DNA from: Oscillospiraceae bacterium
GTDB lineage: Bacteria; Bacillota; Clostridia; Oscillospirales; Ruminococcaceae
NCBI GenBank assembly: GCA_900770195.1
Contig: CAAGJI010000075.1
Coordinates: 1 to 46,866 of the forward strand
Length of the DNA stretch: 46,866 nucleotides
Reading direction: 5' to 3'
Under the pieces are notes generated by a model that saw only the letters and a list, made by a program, of their open reading frames with translations, did not search any database and had not been told where the DNA came from. Positions within the stretch are counted from its first letter, which is position 1. Each line of letters begins with the position of its first letter. Positions 31,148-40,467 of this stretch are shown here, piece after piece. The position numbers and the translations under genes are program-made.

Positions 31148-32416
31148 TTATGCATCTATTTTCAAATAGCTGTCAGGTGTTCTGTCACCTGAAGATGGTG
31201 TGCTGTCCGATTTATTTTTCTTTGGTTCAGCTTTATACCGCTTTCTTGATATATTCAGAACTATTCCCATTTCGCTAAGCTGCAAAAGAAGTGCTGTACC
31301 GCCATAACTGAAAAATGGCAAACTGATACCTGTATTCATAATCAATCCGCTTACAACCGCCATATTAAGCAATGCCTGAATACCAATATGCATTGTAAGT
31401 CCAACTGCAACAAGCATACCAAATTTATCCTGTGCCCTTTTTGCAATATATATTCCTCTGAAAACAAGAAGAACAAAAAGCAAAACAACCGTTAATGCAC
31501 CAACAAATCCAAGTTCTTCACATACTATTGAAAATACAAAGTCGTTTTTTGATTCAGGAAGATAAAGATATTTCTGTCTTGACTCTCCAAGTCCAAGTCC
31601 GAAAAATCCGCCTGAACCTATTGCAACTAAAGATTGCGATGACTGCCAGCTGTCACCCTGAATATCTGAAAATGGGTCACGCCATACTTTTATTCTTACA
31701 AGAAAATAATTGTAACCTTCTACAAAAAGTTTATAAAGAACCATTCCAACTATTCCTGCAACTCCGACAAGTCCTACAAGCAGCATATGCCATATTTTTG
31801 TTCCGCCTATAAACATAAGCACTATGCAAAGAAAACTTATTATAATGGTTGCTGAGAGGTGTGGCTGCATCATAAGAAGAACAGCAACAATTCCAAGCAA
31901 TGCCATATAAGGAAGTATTCCGTATTTTATTGTATTCATTCTTTCATAGTTCCTTTCTATAAGATATGAATACATTATAACAATACCTATTTTCATAAGT
32001 TCTGAAGGCTGAAACTGGAAAGCACCAAGGTTTATCCATCTTTGTGCACCACCATCTGTTGTACCTATGAAAAGTACCAGAATAAGGAAAAACAAAGGTA
32101 TTATATATGCAGAAATTGCAATTACAGGCTTCTTGTATATCTGATAGTCAACATTGCTGAAAATCAACATTAAAACAAGTCCTATTCCTGCAAATATCGC
32201 CTGTCTTGATGCATAATACGAACCTTCTTTGCCTTCACTTATTGCCCACGCATAACTTGCTGAAAACATCATTATTATACCTATAACAAGAAGAGATATA
32301 ACAGTTAAAAGAAAAACATAATCACAGTCGCCTTTTATGGTTTTTTCTCTTTTTCTGTGTTTTGTTACAGGCTTTTTTTTCGCTCTATCCGCCTTTTTTA
32401 CAGTAGTTTCTGGCAT
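31148..32416 (-). CDS. ftsW: SEDS-family glycosyltransferase FtsW/SpoVE
   Basis: A 422-residue polytopic protein with about ten membrane helices, the peptidoglycan polymerase that partners a class B PBP at the septum. A Lys/Arg-rich cytosolic N-terminus precedes the first helix. Family segments are GGAQRWINLGAFQFQPSELMK, ESKNDFVFSIVCEELGFVGA and GISLPFFSYGGTALL. The last 35 residues are a soluble Ser/Lys-rich tail. Whether it is the vegetative FtsW or the sporulation paralogue SpoVE cannot be told from one copy; the adjacent SpoVD-type PBP is its likely partner. Confidence 0.95.
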   Translation of the reverse strand: MPETTVKKADRAKKKPVTKHRKREKTIKGDCDYVFLLTVISLLVIGIIMMFSASYAWAISEGKEGSYYASRQAIFAGIGLVLMLIFSNVDYQIYKKPVIAISAYIIPLFFLILVLFIGTTDGGAQRWINLGAFQFQPSELMKIGIVIMYSYLIERNYERMNTIKYGILPYMALLGIVAVLLMMQPHLSATIIISFLCIVLMFIGGTKIWHMLLVGLVGVAGIVGMVLYKLFVEGYNYFLVRIKVWRDPFSDIQGDSWQSSQSLVAIGSGGFFGLGLGESRQKYLYLPESKNDFVFSIVCEELGFVGALTVVLLFVLLVFRGIYIAKRAQDKFGMLVAVGLTMHIGIQALLNMAVVSGLIMNTGISLPFFSYGGTALLLQLSEMGIVLNISRKRYKAEPKKNKSDSTPSSGDRTPDSYLKIDA

Positions 32417-32426
32417 TTTATGCCTC

Positions 32427-33491
32427 CTATCTTGTCATTATAAGAAGAACAACTCCTGCTGCACCAAAAACAAGTGCTGTTAAAGAAAATGTTATGCAGA
32501 TTTTATATTCACTGAATCCGCTAAGTTCAAAATGATGATGTATAGGTGTCATTTTGAAAATTCTCTTGCCTTTTCCCTTTTCACCAGTTGCCTTGAAATG
32601 CTTTTTTGCTGTATATTTGAAGTATGTAACCTGAATTACAACTGAAAGTGCTTCGCATATAAATACTATTGCAGCAAGTATAAGCACAAGATGCTGATGA
32701 AGTACTATTCCGACTGATGTTACAGCTGCACCAAGATACATTGAACCTGTGTCACCCATAAAGCATTTTGCAGGATGCAGATTCCACATAAGGAATCCTA
32801 AAATACCGCCTGCAAGGGCTGCTGTAAATATCGACATATTATACATATGAAGAATATTTGCACACATATAAAAACATATCATTGTTATAAAAGATATACA
32901 ACCGCAAAGTCCGTCTATTCCATCTGTTAAATTAACCGCATTTGTTAAATAAAGCATTACTATTATCATTAAAGGATAATAGAAAAATCCTATGTCAAAA
33001 CTTGCAAATGATAAATCAATTTTTGTATTTTTGTCACCTAAAAGATAAAGCACAAAAAGAAATGCTGCTGAAAAAATAACCTGAAGTATAAGTTTCTGAT
33101 ATGCTTTAAGTCCAAGGTTATGCTTTTTTGAAACTTTTATAAAGTCATCTATAAAACCTATAAGCGAAAATGAAAGACAATATAAAATACATGCAACAAG
33201 CTGCCACACTGAATCTATCTGTGACTGCGTTTCTTCAACTGTTATTGCATTTGAAGAAAAATTCTTCATAAGAACAAATCCTACAAGAGATGCTGCAATG
33301 CTTCCTGTTATGAAAAGAAAGCCTCCCATTGTTGGTGTTCCTTGCTTTTTTTCGTGCCATTTTGGTCCAAATTCCGTTTTTATAGGCTGACCAAAATGCA
33401 TTTTTCTGAGAAAAGGAACAAGCCACGCACCCATTACTCCTGATATTACAAGAGATGTGAACATCGTTACCAAAATAATCCAGTTTTTCAT
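32427..33491 (-). CDS. mraY: Phospho-MurNAc-pentapeptide translocase MraY
   Basis: A 354-residue polytopic enzyme that transfers phospho-MurNAc-pentapeptide to undecaprenyl phosphate, forming lipid I. Characteristic segments are KKQGTPTMGGFLF, SFSLIGFIDDFIKVSKK with the DD motif, NAVNLTDGIDGL, CFMGDTGSMYLG and MTPIHHHFELSG with the HHH motif. Ten membrane helices are expected. It lies 12 nt after murF; murD, which often follows mraY, is missing here. Confidence 0.98.
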   Translation of the reverse strand: MKNWIILVTMFTSLVISGVMGAWLVPFLRKMHFGQPIKTEFGPKWHEKKQGTPTMGGFLFITGSIAASLVGFVLMKNFSSNAITVEETQSQIDSVWQLVACILYCLSFSLIGFIDDFIKVSKKHNLGLKAYQKLILQVIFSAAFLFVLYLLGDKNTKIDLSFASFDIGFFYYPLMIIVMLYLTNAVNLTDGIDGLCGCISFITMICFYMCANILHMYNMSIFTAALAGGILGFLMWNLHPAKCFMGDTGSMYLGAAVTSVGIVLHQHLVLILAAIVFICEALSVVIQVTYFKYTAKKHFKATGEKGKGKRIFKMTPIHHHFELSGFSEYKICITFSLTALVFGAAGVVLLIMTR

Positions 33492-33503
33492 ATCTTTTCT
33501 CCC

Positions 33504-34853
33504 TTATTCATATATTCTTTCAACGCATTTTTCAAGGTGCATACCACGGCTTGCTTTGAAAAGTATCGCATCATTTGATTTTATATATTTGCATATCATT
33601 CTGCAAAGTTCTTCCATATCGCATGTGTGATAAACATCAACACCAAGAAGTGCCGCTCTTTTTGCTATGTAAACAGAATTTTTTCCGTAACAGAAAAGCT
33701 TATTTATCCCGCTTTCAGCTGCCATATCGCCAACAAGCGTATGAAGCTGCTTTGACATATCGCCAAGTTCAAGCATATCGCCAAGCACAGCTATTTTTCT
33801 TCCGCTGCATTCAAGTCCTCTTAAAACAAGAAGTGATGCCCTCATTGAGTCAGGACTTGCGTTGTAGCAATCCATTATAACTGTCTGTTCACCTTTTTTA
33901 ATTATATTCTGTCTCATAGCTTCAGGTTTATACATACAAAAAGCATCTGCCATTTCTGTTGAAGAAACTCCTGCAAGTTTTCCTACTGCAAACGCTGCAA
34001 GTGCATTCATTATATTATGTTCACCAGGTGAAGGAAGTCTTATTTCTGTCTTTCCTGATTCAGTGCATATTGTGAAAAGTGACTCGCCTTTACGTTCAAT
34101 TATACCCTCTGCACGAATATCTGCCTGCTGATTTTTTATTCCGTATGTCACAATTCTTCTGTTGCTTAATTTTTTAGGAAGATTTCTGAGATATGGGTCA
34201 TCTGCATTTACAACAAGAGGTGCATCTGCTGACATTCCATCAATTATTTCAAGTTTTGCTTTTAAAATACCTTCCTGATTTTTAAGGTTTTCGATGTGTG
34301 AATATCCTATATTTGTTATAACACCTATTCTTGGACTTGCTGTTTTACTTAAAACACTTATTTCTCCAAAATGTGACATTCCCATTTCAATTACAGCTGC
34401 TTCATATGTGCTGTCAAGATTTAAAAGTGTTTTTGGAAGTCCTATGTGATTATTAAGGTTTCCCTTTGTTTTAAGTGTCTTATACTTTGACGAAAGCACA
34501 AGGGATATCATTTCCTTTGTTGTTGTTTTTCCAACGCTTCCTGTTACACCAACAAGTATAGGATTGAATTTTTTTCTGTAATATGCAGCTATTTTAAGAA
34601 GTGCAACATTTGTATCTTTTACAACTATGCAAGGCACACCTATAATTTCTCTGTTTGTTACAGCTGCCACTGCACCGTCTGCCACTGCTTTTGCTGCAAA
34701 ATCATTGCCGTCAAAATTATCTCCTGTAAGGGCTATAAAAAGACAGCCTTTTGTGAGTTTTCTTGTATCTGTTGAAATTTCTGTTATTTCACAGTCGATT
34801 GATATGTTTCCGCCGACAACATCAGCTATTTCACTTAATCTCATTGCTTCCAT
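33504..34853 (-). CDS. murF: UDP-MurNAc-tripeptide D-Ala-D-Ala ligase MurF
   Basis: A 449-residue ATP-dependent Mur ligase adding D-Ala-D-Ala to the UDP-MurNAc tripeptide. Motifs: P-loop GVTGSVGKTTTKE, TKGNLNNHIGLPKTLL typical of MurF, the EMGMSHFGEI segment, and DCYNASPDSMRASL and LGDMLELG in the C domain. The ATG at 34853 is preferred because GGAG lies 8 nt upstream; an ATG at 34871 lacks a site. It is 28 nt after murE in the operon. Confidence 0.97.
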   Translation of the reverse strand: MEAMRLSEIADVVGGNISIDCEITEISTDTRKLTKGCLFIALTGDNFDGNDFAAKAVADGAVAAVTNREIIGVPCIVVKDTNVALLKIAAYYRKKFNPILVGVTGSVGKTTTKEMISLVLSSKYKTLKTKGNLNNHIGLPKTLLNLDSTYEAAVIEMGMSHFGEISVLSKTASPRIGVITNIGYSHIENLKNQEGILKAKLEIIDGMSADAPLVVNADDPYLRNLPKKLSNRRIVTYGIKNQQADIRAEGIIERKGESLFTICTESGKTEIRLPSPGEHNIMNALAAFAVGKLAGVSSTEMADAFCMYKPEAMRQNIIKKGEQTVIMDCYNASPDSMRASLLVLRGLECSGRKIAVLGDMLELGDMSKQLHTLVGDMAAESGINKLFCYGKNSVYIAKRAALLGVDVYHTCDMEELCRMICKYIKSNDAILFKASRGMHLEKCVERIYE

Positions 34854-34881
34854 TTTGTTTTCTCCATCCATTCATAAAAAT

Positions 34882-36315
34882 TTAATTTAATTTTTCAAGT
34901 CCTTCTTTTACTATCTCTCTTTCATCCATATGGATATGGACATTATTTTTAAGTATCTGGTAATCTTCGTGTCCTTTTCCTGCAAGCACGATTACATCGC
35001 CTTTTTTTGCAATTTCAAGGGATTTGAAAATTGCTTCTTTTCTGTCAGCAACAACTATATATTCTGTACTGCTGTCTGCACCTGCAAGAATATCTTTTAT
35101 AATATCAAGAGGTTCTTCATCTCTTGGATTATCCGAAGTAACTATAACAAGGTCAGCGTATTTTTCAGCTGCTTTCATCATCTTTGGACGCTTTGTTTTA
35201 TCTCTGTTTCCGCCGCAGCCAAATAAACATATAAGCCTTCCTTCTGTATATTCCTTAACACTCTTTAAAATATTTTCGATTGCATCAGGTGTATGTGCAT
35301 AATCGCATACAACAGAAAAATTCCTGCCTGTCGGAATTGTTTCACATCTTCCCTTTACACCCTGACAATCTGCAACAGCCGCAAGTATTTTTTCAATTGA
35401 AAAGCCTAAAATAAGACACGCTGCAATTGCTGATGTTACATTTGAAACGTTGAAAGAACCAAGCATCTGCATATTTACCATATATGACTTTTCATTCGCA
35501 CAGAACCAGAAACTTGTTCCATCTGCACGAAGTTTAATTGCATCAGCGTGAAAATCTGCCTTTTTCTTTATGCTGTAGGTGTATTTTTTACAGTCAATTT
35601 CTTTATAAAGCCTTACACCATACTCATCATCTGCATTGCATACAGCTGCATCACATTTTTTGAAAAGAAGTTTTTTCGCCTGATAATAATTTTCCATAGT
35701 CTTATGGTAATCAAGATGGTCCTGTGTGAGGTTTGTAAATATCGCAACATCAAAATGTGACGGACCTATTCTTTTTTGCACAAGTCCGAATGATGAAACT
35801 TCCATAACTGCATATTCGCAGCCCTCTTTTACCATCATATCAAGTATCTGCATAAAATCGTAAACAAAAGGGGTTGTGTTGGCTGTTTCAACAACTCTGT
35901 CGCCTATTTCGTTTTGAATAGTTCCCATAAGACCTGTTTTATGTCCGCAAAGTTCTATTATGTGCTTTATAACTTTTGTTGTTGTTGTTTTTCCATTCGT
36001 TCCTGTCACACCAATAAGCTTTATTTTCTTTTCAGGATGACTGAACCAGGCTGCACACGCATATCCATATGCATCTCTTGTATCTTCAACGAGTATCTGT
36101 TTTTCACCAAGTCCTAAATCTCTTTCGCATACAACAGCCGCTGCACCCTTTTCAAGAACATCTTTTGCAACACTGTGGCCGTCAAACTTTTCTCCTTTTA
36201 TACAAAAGAAAAGTGTATCAGGTATTATTTTTCTTGAATCATCTGTTATTGATGCAATATTTATATCATTTTCAGATGATACTTCTTTACCTTCAAATAA
36301 TTCGCTGAGTTTCAT
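34882..36315 (-). CDS. murE: UDP-MurNAc-dipeptide meso-DAP ligase MurE
   Basis: A 477-residue Mur ligase adding the third amino acid of the stem peptide. The P-loop GTNGKT (105-110), the TTPF substrate segment (147-150) and the carbamylated-Lys region are visible. The motif DNPRDEEP at 395-402 is the recognised signature of meso-diaminopimelate specificity (Lys-adding enzymes differ here). AGGAGG lies 7 nt before the ATG. It is 14 nt downstream of the spoVD gene. Confidence 0.97.
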   Translation of the reverse strand: MKLSELFEGKEVSSENDINIASITDDSRKIIPDTLFFCIKGEKFDGHSVAKDVLEKGAAAVVCERDLGLGEKQILVEDTRDAYGYACAAWFSHPEKKIKLIGVTGTNGKTTTTKVIKHIIELCGHKTGLMGTIQNEIGDRVVETANTTPFVYDFMQILDMMVKEGCEYAVMEVSSFGLVQKRIGPSHFDVAIFTNLTQDHLDYHKTMENYYQAKKLLFKKCDAAVCNADDEYGVRLYKEIDCKKYTYSIKKKADFHADAIKLRADGTSFWFCANEKSYMVNMQMLGSFNVSNVTSAIAACLILGFSIEKILAAVADCQGVKGRCETIPTGRNFSVVCDYAHTPDAIENILKSVKEYTEGRLICLFGCGGNRDKTKRPKMMKAAEKYADLVIVTSDNPRDEEPLDIIKDILAGADSSTEYIVVADRKEAIFKSLEIAKKGDVIVLAGKGHEDYQILKNNVHIHMDEREIVKEGLEKLN

Positions 36316-36328
36316 TTTGTCATCCTCC

Positions 36329-38704
36329 TTAATCTGCTACATATTCATTATTATTCACTGCGTTTGAATCGTCGTCATCGTCATCATCTGATGAACTGCC
36401 TGTTCCAAGTGTCAGCGATAAAACTGTTCCTTTGTTTGCTTCTGTCCCTGACTCAATACTTTGTGATGTTACAACAAGTTCTGAATCTGAATTTCCCACA
36501 TCTGATATAAACATATTAAGTCCATTTTCATATATAAGCGATTTTGCAGCTGTTAAAGTCATTCCAACAACATTCGGAACAGTTGTCGTTTCGACTTCGC
36601 TTTCTCCAGTGTAAAGTATAACGCTTCCGCCTGTTACAAAAACTGAACCTGATGCAGGTGACTGCTTTGAAACATAATCACCATCACCTATAACTTTATA
36701 TGAAATGCCTGCCTCAGCAAGTACTTCCTGTGCATCTGCCAGTTCCATATCTGAAACTGATGGAACTTGTGTTGTAAGTGAAGAATAATCTGAATCGCTG
36801 TACTCAGGATAATATCCAAGGTATGGAAGAACTTCTTCAAGAACTTTTGTCGCATAAGGTACAACAACCTGTGAACCATAATATCCAATACTCTTATCAG
36901 GTTCGTCAGCTAACATAAGCATAACTATTTCAGGGTCATCAGCAGGTGCAAAACAGCAATATGATGCAACATACTGCATTGCAGCTTCGTTTTCAATATT
37001 ATAAATATCGTTTTTCTGTGATGTACCTGTTTTACCGCCTATTTTATATCCTGCAATATATGAATTGCTCTTTGGAGAATCTTCAACAACATTTTCAAGA
37101 AGTTTTTTCATCTTTTCAGATGTTTCCTTTGAAATAACCTGACGCTTAACATTTTTTGTGTTCTTTTTTACTGTATTTCCGTCACTGTCTTTTATTTCTC
37201 CAACAACATAAGGTGTAACAAGTTCTCCACCGTTTATAATTGCCGCATAGCCTGTTATCATCTGGATTGCAGAAAGTTTTGTCGACTGTCCGAAAGATTC
37301 AGAAGCAAGTTCAACTGCACCAAGTGAATCATAATCATAGAAAATTGAACCTGACTCACCCGGAAGGTCTATTCCTGTTTTTTCGCTTAATCCAAAACTT
37401 CTGAAATATTGATCAAATGCAACATCGCCAAGCTTAAAAGCAATATCTATAAAAGCAGGGTTACATGAATTTGTCATAGCCTGCTGGAATGTTTCCGCTC
37501 CGTGACCTGCTCTGTGCGAACAATAAAGTTCCGCATCCATTACCTTTGTTGAACCTGTACATACAAATGAATACGAATCAGGATCTATTGAATTTTCTTC
37601 AAGTGCCGCTGCTGCTGTGAAAGACTTAAAAACAGAACCTGGTGTATATATTTCCTGAACAGCTTTGTTTTTCCACTGTTCTTCTCTTGCTTCCGCATAT
37701 GCATCATCATATTCCTGCCCTGTAAGCAACGAAAGTTCATCAGCTTTTTTGCTGTCATATATCGTTGAAGGGTCGTTTAAATCAAATCCCGGACAGCTTG
37801 CCATAGCATAAATTGCACCCGTTTTTGCATTCATTATAATTCCGCAGGCACGATCCTGAATATTAAAATCTTCACACATATCTTCAAGATTTTTTTCAAG
37901 ATAATACTGCATTGTTATATCAATTGTCAAATAAAGATCATCGCCATTAATTGCATCATATGTGTGGGAATCTCTGTAAGGCATAACATTTCCACGTGCA
38001 TCTTTTGCTGAAAGTACTCTTCCGTCTGTCCCTGCAAGATAATCGTCATAATAACTTTCAATACCATACTGACCATCGCCTGACGAATTTGTAAATCCGA
38101 TAACTGCTGCTGCAAGTTCGTTCTGTGTATAATATCTCTTTGTATCTGATTCTGTATTTATGCAGGAAAGACCGATATTATCCATATAGGCGAGAATTTC
38201 ATCTGCATCAGGTTTTTCAACCTGTTTTTTAAGAACAACATATTTTGAGTCCTTGTTTATTGCTTCGATAATATCATCTGTTGAAATCGACAGCTTTTCA
38301 GAAAGATATGTTATAAGTTCATTCTGAAGCTGTGTTGTGTCAACATATCCCTTTGGTGTCTGGTCATTGGATTTATTCTGTGCAAGTATTTGTTTATTAT
38401 TTTTTTCAATTTTTTCAATCTGCGTTCTGTAGAGTGAAGGGTCTATGTAAACTTTGTAAACAGTCGCACTCCACGCAAGAGGTGTACCGTTTTTATCGTA
38501 AATTGCACCTCTTTCAGCAGGTATGCTTATGTTGCCAAAATGTCTTTCATTTGCACGTGCAACATAAATATCATGATCAATGACAGAAATCTTAAAAAGG
38601 TGGCATACAAGTATTGCCGCAAATGTTACTGTAAACAGAAATACGAGCAAATAAGAACGTGCTCTCATACTTTTGTTTGGCTGACGTTTTGTTTTAAGAT
38701 TCAT
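36329..38704 (-). CDS. spoVD: PASTA-domain class B penicillin-binding protein, SpoVD/FtsI type
   Basis: A 791-residue transpeptidase that cross-links septal or spore-cortex peptidoglycan. An N-terminal membrane anchor (about 17-39), a dimerisation domain, then the transpeptidase with Ser357-x-x-Lys360 (GSVFKSF), an SCN box (TNSCNPAF) and KTG (GGKTGTSQ). Two PASTA repeats follow (about 640-700 and 705-770), and the protein ends in a run of aspartates and an Asn-rich tail. The ATG at 38704 has AGGAGG 6 nt upstream. The dcw position between ftsL and murE would suit FtsI; PASTA repeats and family style favour SpoVD or a dual-role protein. A long structured leader with a terminator precedes it. 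Confidence 0.93.
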   Translation of the reverse strand: MNLKTKRQPNKSMRARSYLLVFLFTVTFAAILVCHLFKISVIDHDIYVARANERHFGNISIPAERGAIYDKNGTPLAWSATVYKVYIDPSLYRTQIEKIEKNNKQILAQNKSNDQTPKGYVDTTQLQNELITYLSEKLSISTDDIIEAINKDSKYVVLKKQVEKPDADEILAYMDNIGLSCINTESDTKRYYTQNELAAAVIGFTNSSGDGQYGIESYYDDYLAGTDGRVLSAKDARGNVMPYRDSHTYDAINGDDLYLTIDITMQYYLEKNLEDMCEDFNIQDRACGIIMNAKTGAIYAMASCPGFDLNDPSTIYDSKKADELSLLTGQEYDDAYAEAREEQWKNKAVQEIYTPGSVFKSFTAAAALEENSIDPDSYSFVCTGSTKVMDAELYCSHRAGHGAETFQQAMTNSCNPAFIDIAFKLGDVAFDQYFRSFGLSEKTGIDLPGESGSIFYDYDSLGAVELASESFGQSTKLSAIQMITGYAAIINGGELVTPYVVGEIKDSDGNTVKKNTKNVKRQVISKETSEKMKKLLENVVEDSPKSNSYIAGYKIGGKTGTSQKNDIYNIENEAAMQYVASYCCFAPADDPEIVMLMLADEPDKSIGYYGSQVVVPYATKVLEEVLPYLGYYPEYSDSDYSSLTTQVPSVSDMELADAQEVLAEAGISYKVIGDGDYVSKQSPASGSVFVTGGSVILYTGESEVETTTVPNVVGMTLTAAKSLIYENGLNMFISDVGNSDSELVVTSQSIESGTEANKGTVLSLTLGTGSSSDDDDDDDSNAVNNNEYVAD

Positions 38705-38720
38705 AAATTCCTCCTGATAA

Positions 38721-38760
38721 AACAAAAGGGCAGGGACACTCCTTTAAGTTCCCCACCTTT
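38721..38760 (-). terminator. Intrinsic terminator in the spoVD leader
   Basis: In the minus strand, AAAGGTGGGGA pairs with TCCCTGCCCTTT (one bulged C, G-U pairs), with an inner ACT/AGT, followed by TTGTTTT. It lies about 10 nt before the AGGAGG of spoVD, so it acts as an attenuator for the downstream dcw genes or ends a separate small RNA. Confidence 0.75.
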
Positions 38761-38798
38761 ATACTTCCTGACTTCTGTAAAACAATTTTCCAAAACAC

Positions 38799-39040
38799 CA
38801 TTCAGAAAATTCACATAGAAAACTATATGGATCTTCTGAATGGCGGAACCGTTATCGAACCGCCGTTTTCACCTTGTACGCTGAAATCCTGTAAACGGTC
38901 CGATGTTGGTTCCTCACGACCACTCGCTTTTCTATCTCTAATTTGTTCTACAATATATAACTAACGGACCAGCGTTTTTTCTATCTATATGTGCTGTTAT
39001 CCGTCAGCGGCAAAATAATAAAACGGGACATTCAGAAGAT
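38799..39040 (-). ncRNA. Structured leader RNA between ftsL and spoVD (riboswitch-like)
   Basis: In minus-strand order: ATCTTCTGAATG (39040-39029) is a perfect 12-bp complement of CATTCAGAAGAT (38842-38831), closing a domain of about 210 nt. Inside lie CTGACGGA/TCCGTTAG (8 bp, with CAGC/GCTG further in), CCGTTT/AAACGG and GGCGG/CCGCC. The strand CATTCAGAA can instead pair with TTCTGAATG at 38807-38799, forming a second hairpin with CATATAG/CTATGTG that breaks the closing helix. A terminator follows at 38721-38760. The arrangement is that of an aptamer plus expression platform. I do not recognise the class; RNase P, tmRNA, SRP, T-box and common riboswitch motifs are not seen. Confidence 0.6.
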
Positions 39041-39074
39041 GCGGGCATCTCTTGCTATTTAAGCGTATACTAAA

Positions 39075-39105
39075 ATTATAGTAAACTATCCCTTCAAATA
39101 TTCAA
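39075..39105 (-). promoter_or_regulatory. Possible promoter of the spoVD leader
   Basis: On the reverse strand TATAAT (39075-39080) with TTGAAT 19 nt upstream (39100-39105), in the end of ftsL. The spacing is longer than ideal, so it is a weak candidate. The start would lie about 28 nt before the closing helix of the leader. Confidence 0.35.
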
Positions 39106-39472
39106 TGAACTCTCCAAATCTGATTTTAAGACTTACAAAGAAATTTTCTTTGCTCGCCGGAAGAGTTACAACATCTTTATCCTGTATCTGAACGTATTTT
39201 ATCTGAGAAGAATCAAGTCTTTCCATTCCAAGAATATTCTCAGCATACTCCTCGACATTCCTTACAGAAACCTGTGACTGAAGTTTTGATTCAAGTCTTA
39301 CATTTTCGCTTTTTAATTCAGTCAGCTGTGACTGAGCCTTTGAAACTTTGCTGTACATACTGTTAAGACTTACATAACTGTCTATAACAAGCCAAAACAT
39401 AGCCAATGCAGCCAAAGCAAAAATGACTGTTTTAGGAACTGAGTATCTTTTAAATTGTTTACTCTTTTTCAA
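39086..39472 (-). CDS. ftsL: FtsL-like septum formation protein
   Basis: A 128-residue bitopic protein: basic N-terminus (KKSKQFKRYS), one membrane helix (about 14-34, VIFALAALAMFWLVIDSYV), a heptad coiled coil (about 38-72) and the FtsL/DivIC end segment EYAENILGMERLD. It would join DivIC and DivIB in the divisome. It is assigned by position between rsmH and a class B PBP more than by sequence, because FtsL is poorly conserved. The start is TTG at 39472, 8 nt after AAAGGA; a GTG at 39493 has no ribosome site. Confidence 0.85.
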   Translation of the reverse strand: MKKSKQFKRYSVPKTVIFALAALAMFWLVIDSYVSLNSMYSKVSKAQSQLTELKSENVRLESKLQSQVSVRNVEEYAENILGMERLDSSQIKYVQIQDKDVVTLPASKENFFVSLKIRFGEFIEYLKG

Positions 39473-39495
39473 TTTCAACGTCCTTTCAGACACAT

Positions 39496-40455
39496 CTATA
39501 CATCAAGATCTGCTTCATCACGAAGAGGTTCATCTGTTCTTTCGATTATACGAAGTTTCGCACTTCTTGAACGAACATTTTCTTCAAGTTCCGTAGCAGA
39601 TGCTGTAATAGGCTTTTTATTTATAATTTTTACAAGCGGTTTTCTTCCGCATACGCAAACAGGGAACTCTGGCGGACAAATACAGCCCACACTCCATTTT
39701 GCAAAATGCTGTTTGACAATTCTGTCCTCAAGTGAATGAAACGTGATAACGCAAAGTCTGCCTCCTGCATTAAGACATTTAAACGCTTCTTTAAGACCTG
39801 TTTTCAAATGGTCAAACTCACCGTTTACTTCGATTCTTACAGCCTGAAAACTTTTCTTGCAAGGGTTTTTGTCACGTCTTGCTTTTTGCGGAACGCCTTC
39901 TCTTATGAGGTTTGCAAATTCAAGAGTCGATGTAAGTTTTTTTCCTTTTCTGTATTCAGCAATTTTTCTTGCTATCTGACGTGAAAATTTTTCTTCACCG
40001 TAAATATACAGAACCTTTGCAATTTTTTCTTCAGAGGCGTTATTCAAAAAATCTGCCGCTGACATACCGTCCTTGCTCATTCTCATATCAAGAGGTGAAT
40101 CGGTATGATACGAAAAACCACGTTCTTCGTTATCAAGCTGATAAGATGAAACTCCAAGGTCCATCAAAATTCCGTCAACAGAAGAGATCCCAACAGAATC
40201 CAAAGCTTTTCTTATATCAGAATAATTTGAATGCACAACTTTCGCAGGAAGTCCGGCAAGTCTTTCGGTTGCAGTCTTAACAGCATCAGGGTCACGGTCA
40301 AGTCCAATAAGAATACCATCACCGCTAAGTTTCGATGCAATTACCTTTGAATGACCTGCACCGCCGACTGTACAGTCAACATATTTTCCGTCAGGTTTGA
40401 TATTAAGTCCCTCTATGCATTCATCAAGAAGCACGGGTATATGTTTAAATTCCAT
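39496..40455 (-). CDS. rsmH: 16S rRNA (cytosine-1402-N4)-methyltransferase RsmH
   Basis: A 319-residue SAM-dependent enzyme modifying C1402 in the 30S decoding site (formerly MraW). The start KHIPVLLDECIEGLNI, motif I DCTVGGAGHSKVIA, ILMDLGVSSYQLD, GFSYHTDSPLDMRM and VITFHSLEDRIVKQHF are diagnostic. It sits at the head of the dcw cluster directly after mraZ (12 nt gap), the standard place. Confidence 0.98.
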   Translation of the reverse strand: MEFKHIPVLLDECIEGLNIKPDGKYVDCTVGGAGHSKVIASKLSGDGILIGLDRDPDAVKTATERLAGLPAKVVHSNYSDIRKALDSVGISSVDGILMDLGVSSYQLDNEERGFSYHTDSPLDMRMSKDGMSAADFLNNASEEKIAKVLYIYGEEKFSRQIARKIAEYRKGKKLTSTLEFANLIREGVPQKARRDKNPCKKSFQAVRIEVNGEFDHLKTGLKEAFKCLNAGGRLCVITFHSLEDRIVKQHFAKWSVGCICPPEFPVCVCGRKPLVKIINKKPITASATELEENVRSRSAKLRIIERTDEPLRDEADLDV

Positions 40456-40467
40456 TATATACCTCTT

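Noticed and set aside
36370..36400. A tandem repeat encoding the aspartate run near the C-terminus of SpoVD
   Set aside because: It is a short homopolymeric codon run, with no evidence of a functional repeat.
38721..39085. RNase P RNA, tmRNA, SRP RNA or a T-box in the ftsL-spoVD gap
   Set aside because: The universally conserved segments of these RNAs (for example GAGGAAAGUCC, the tmRNA ends, the GGAA tetraloop helix of SRP, the T-box sequence) are not present.
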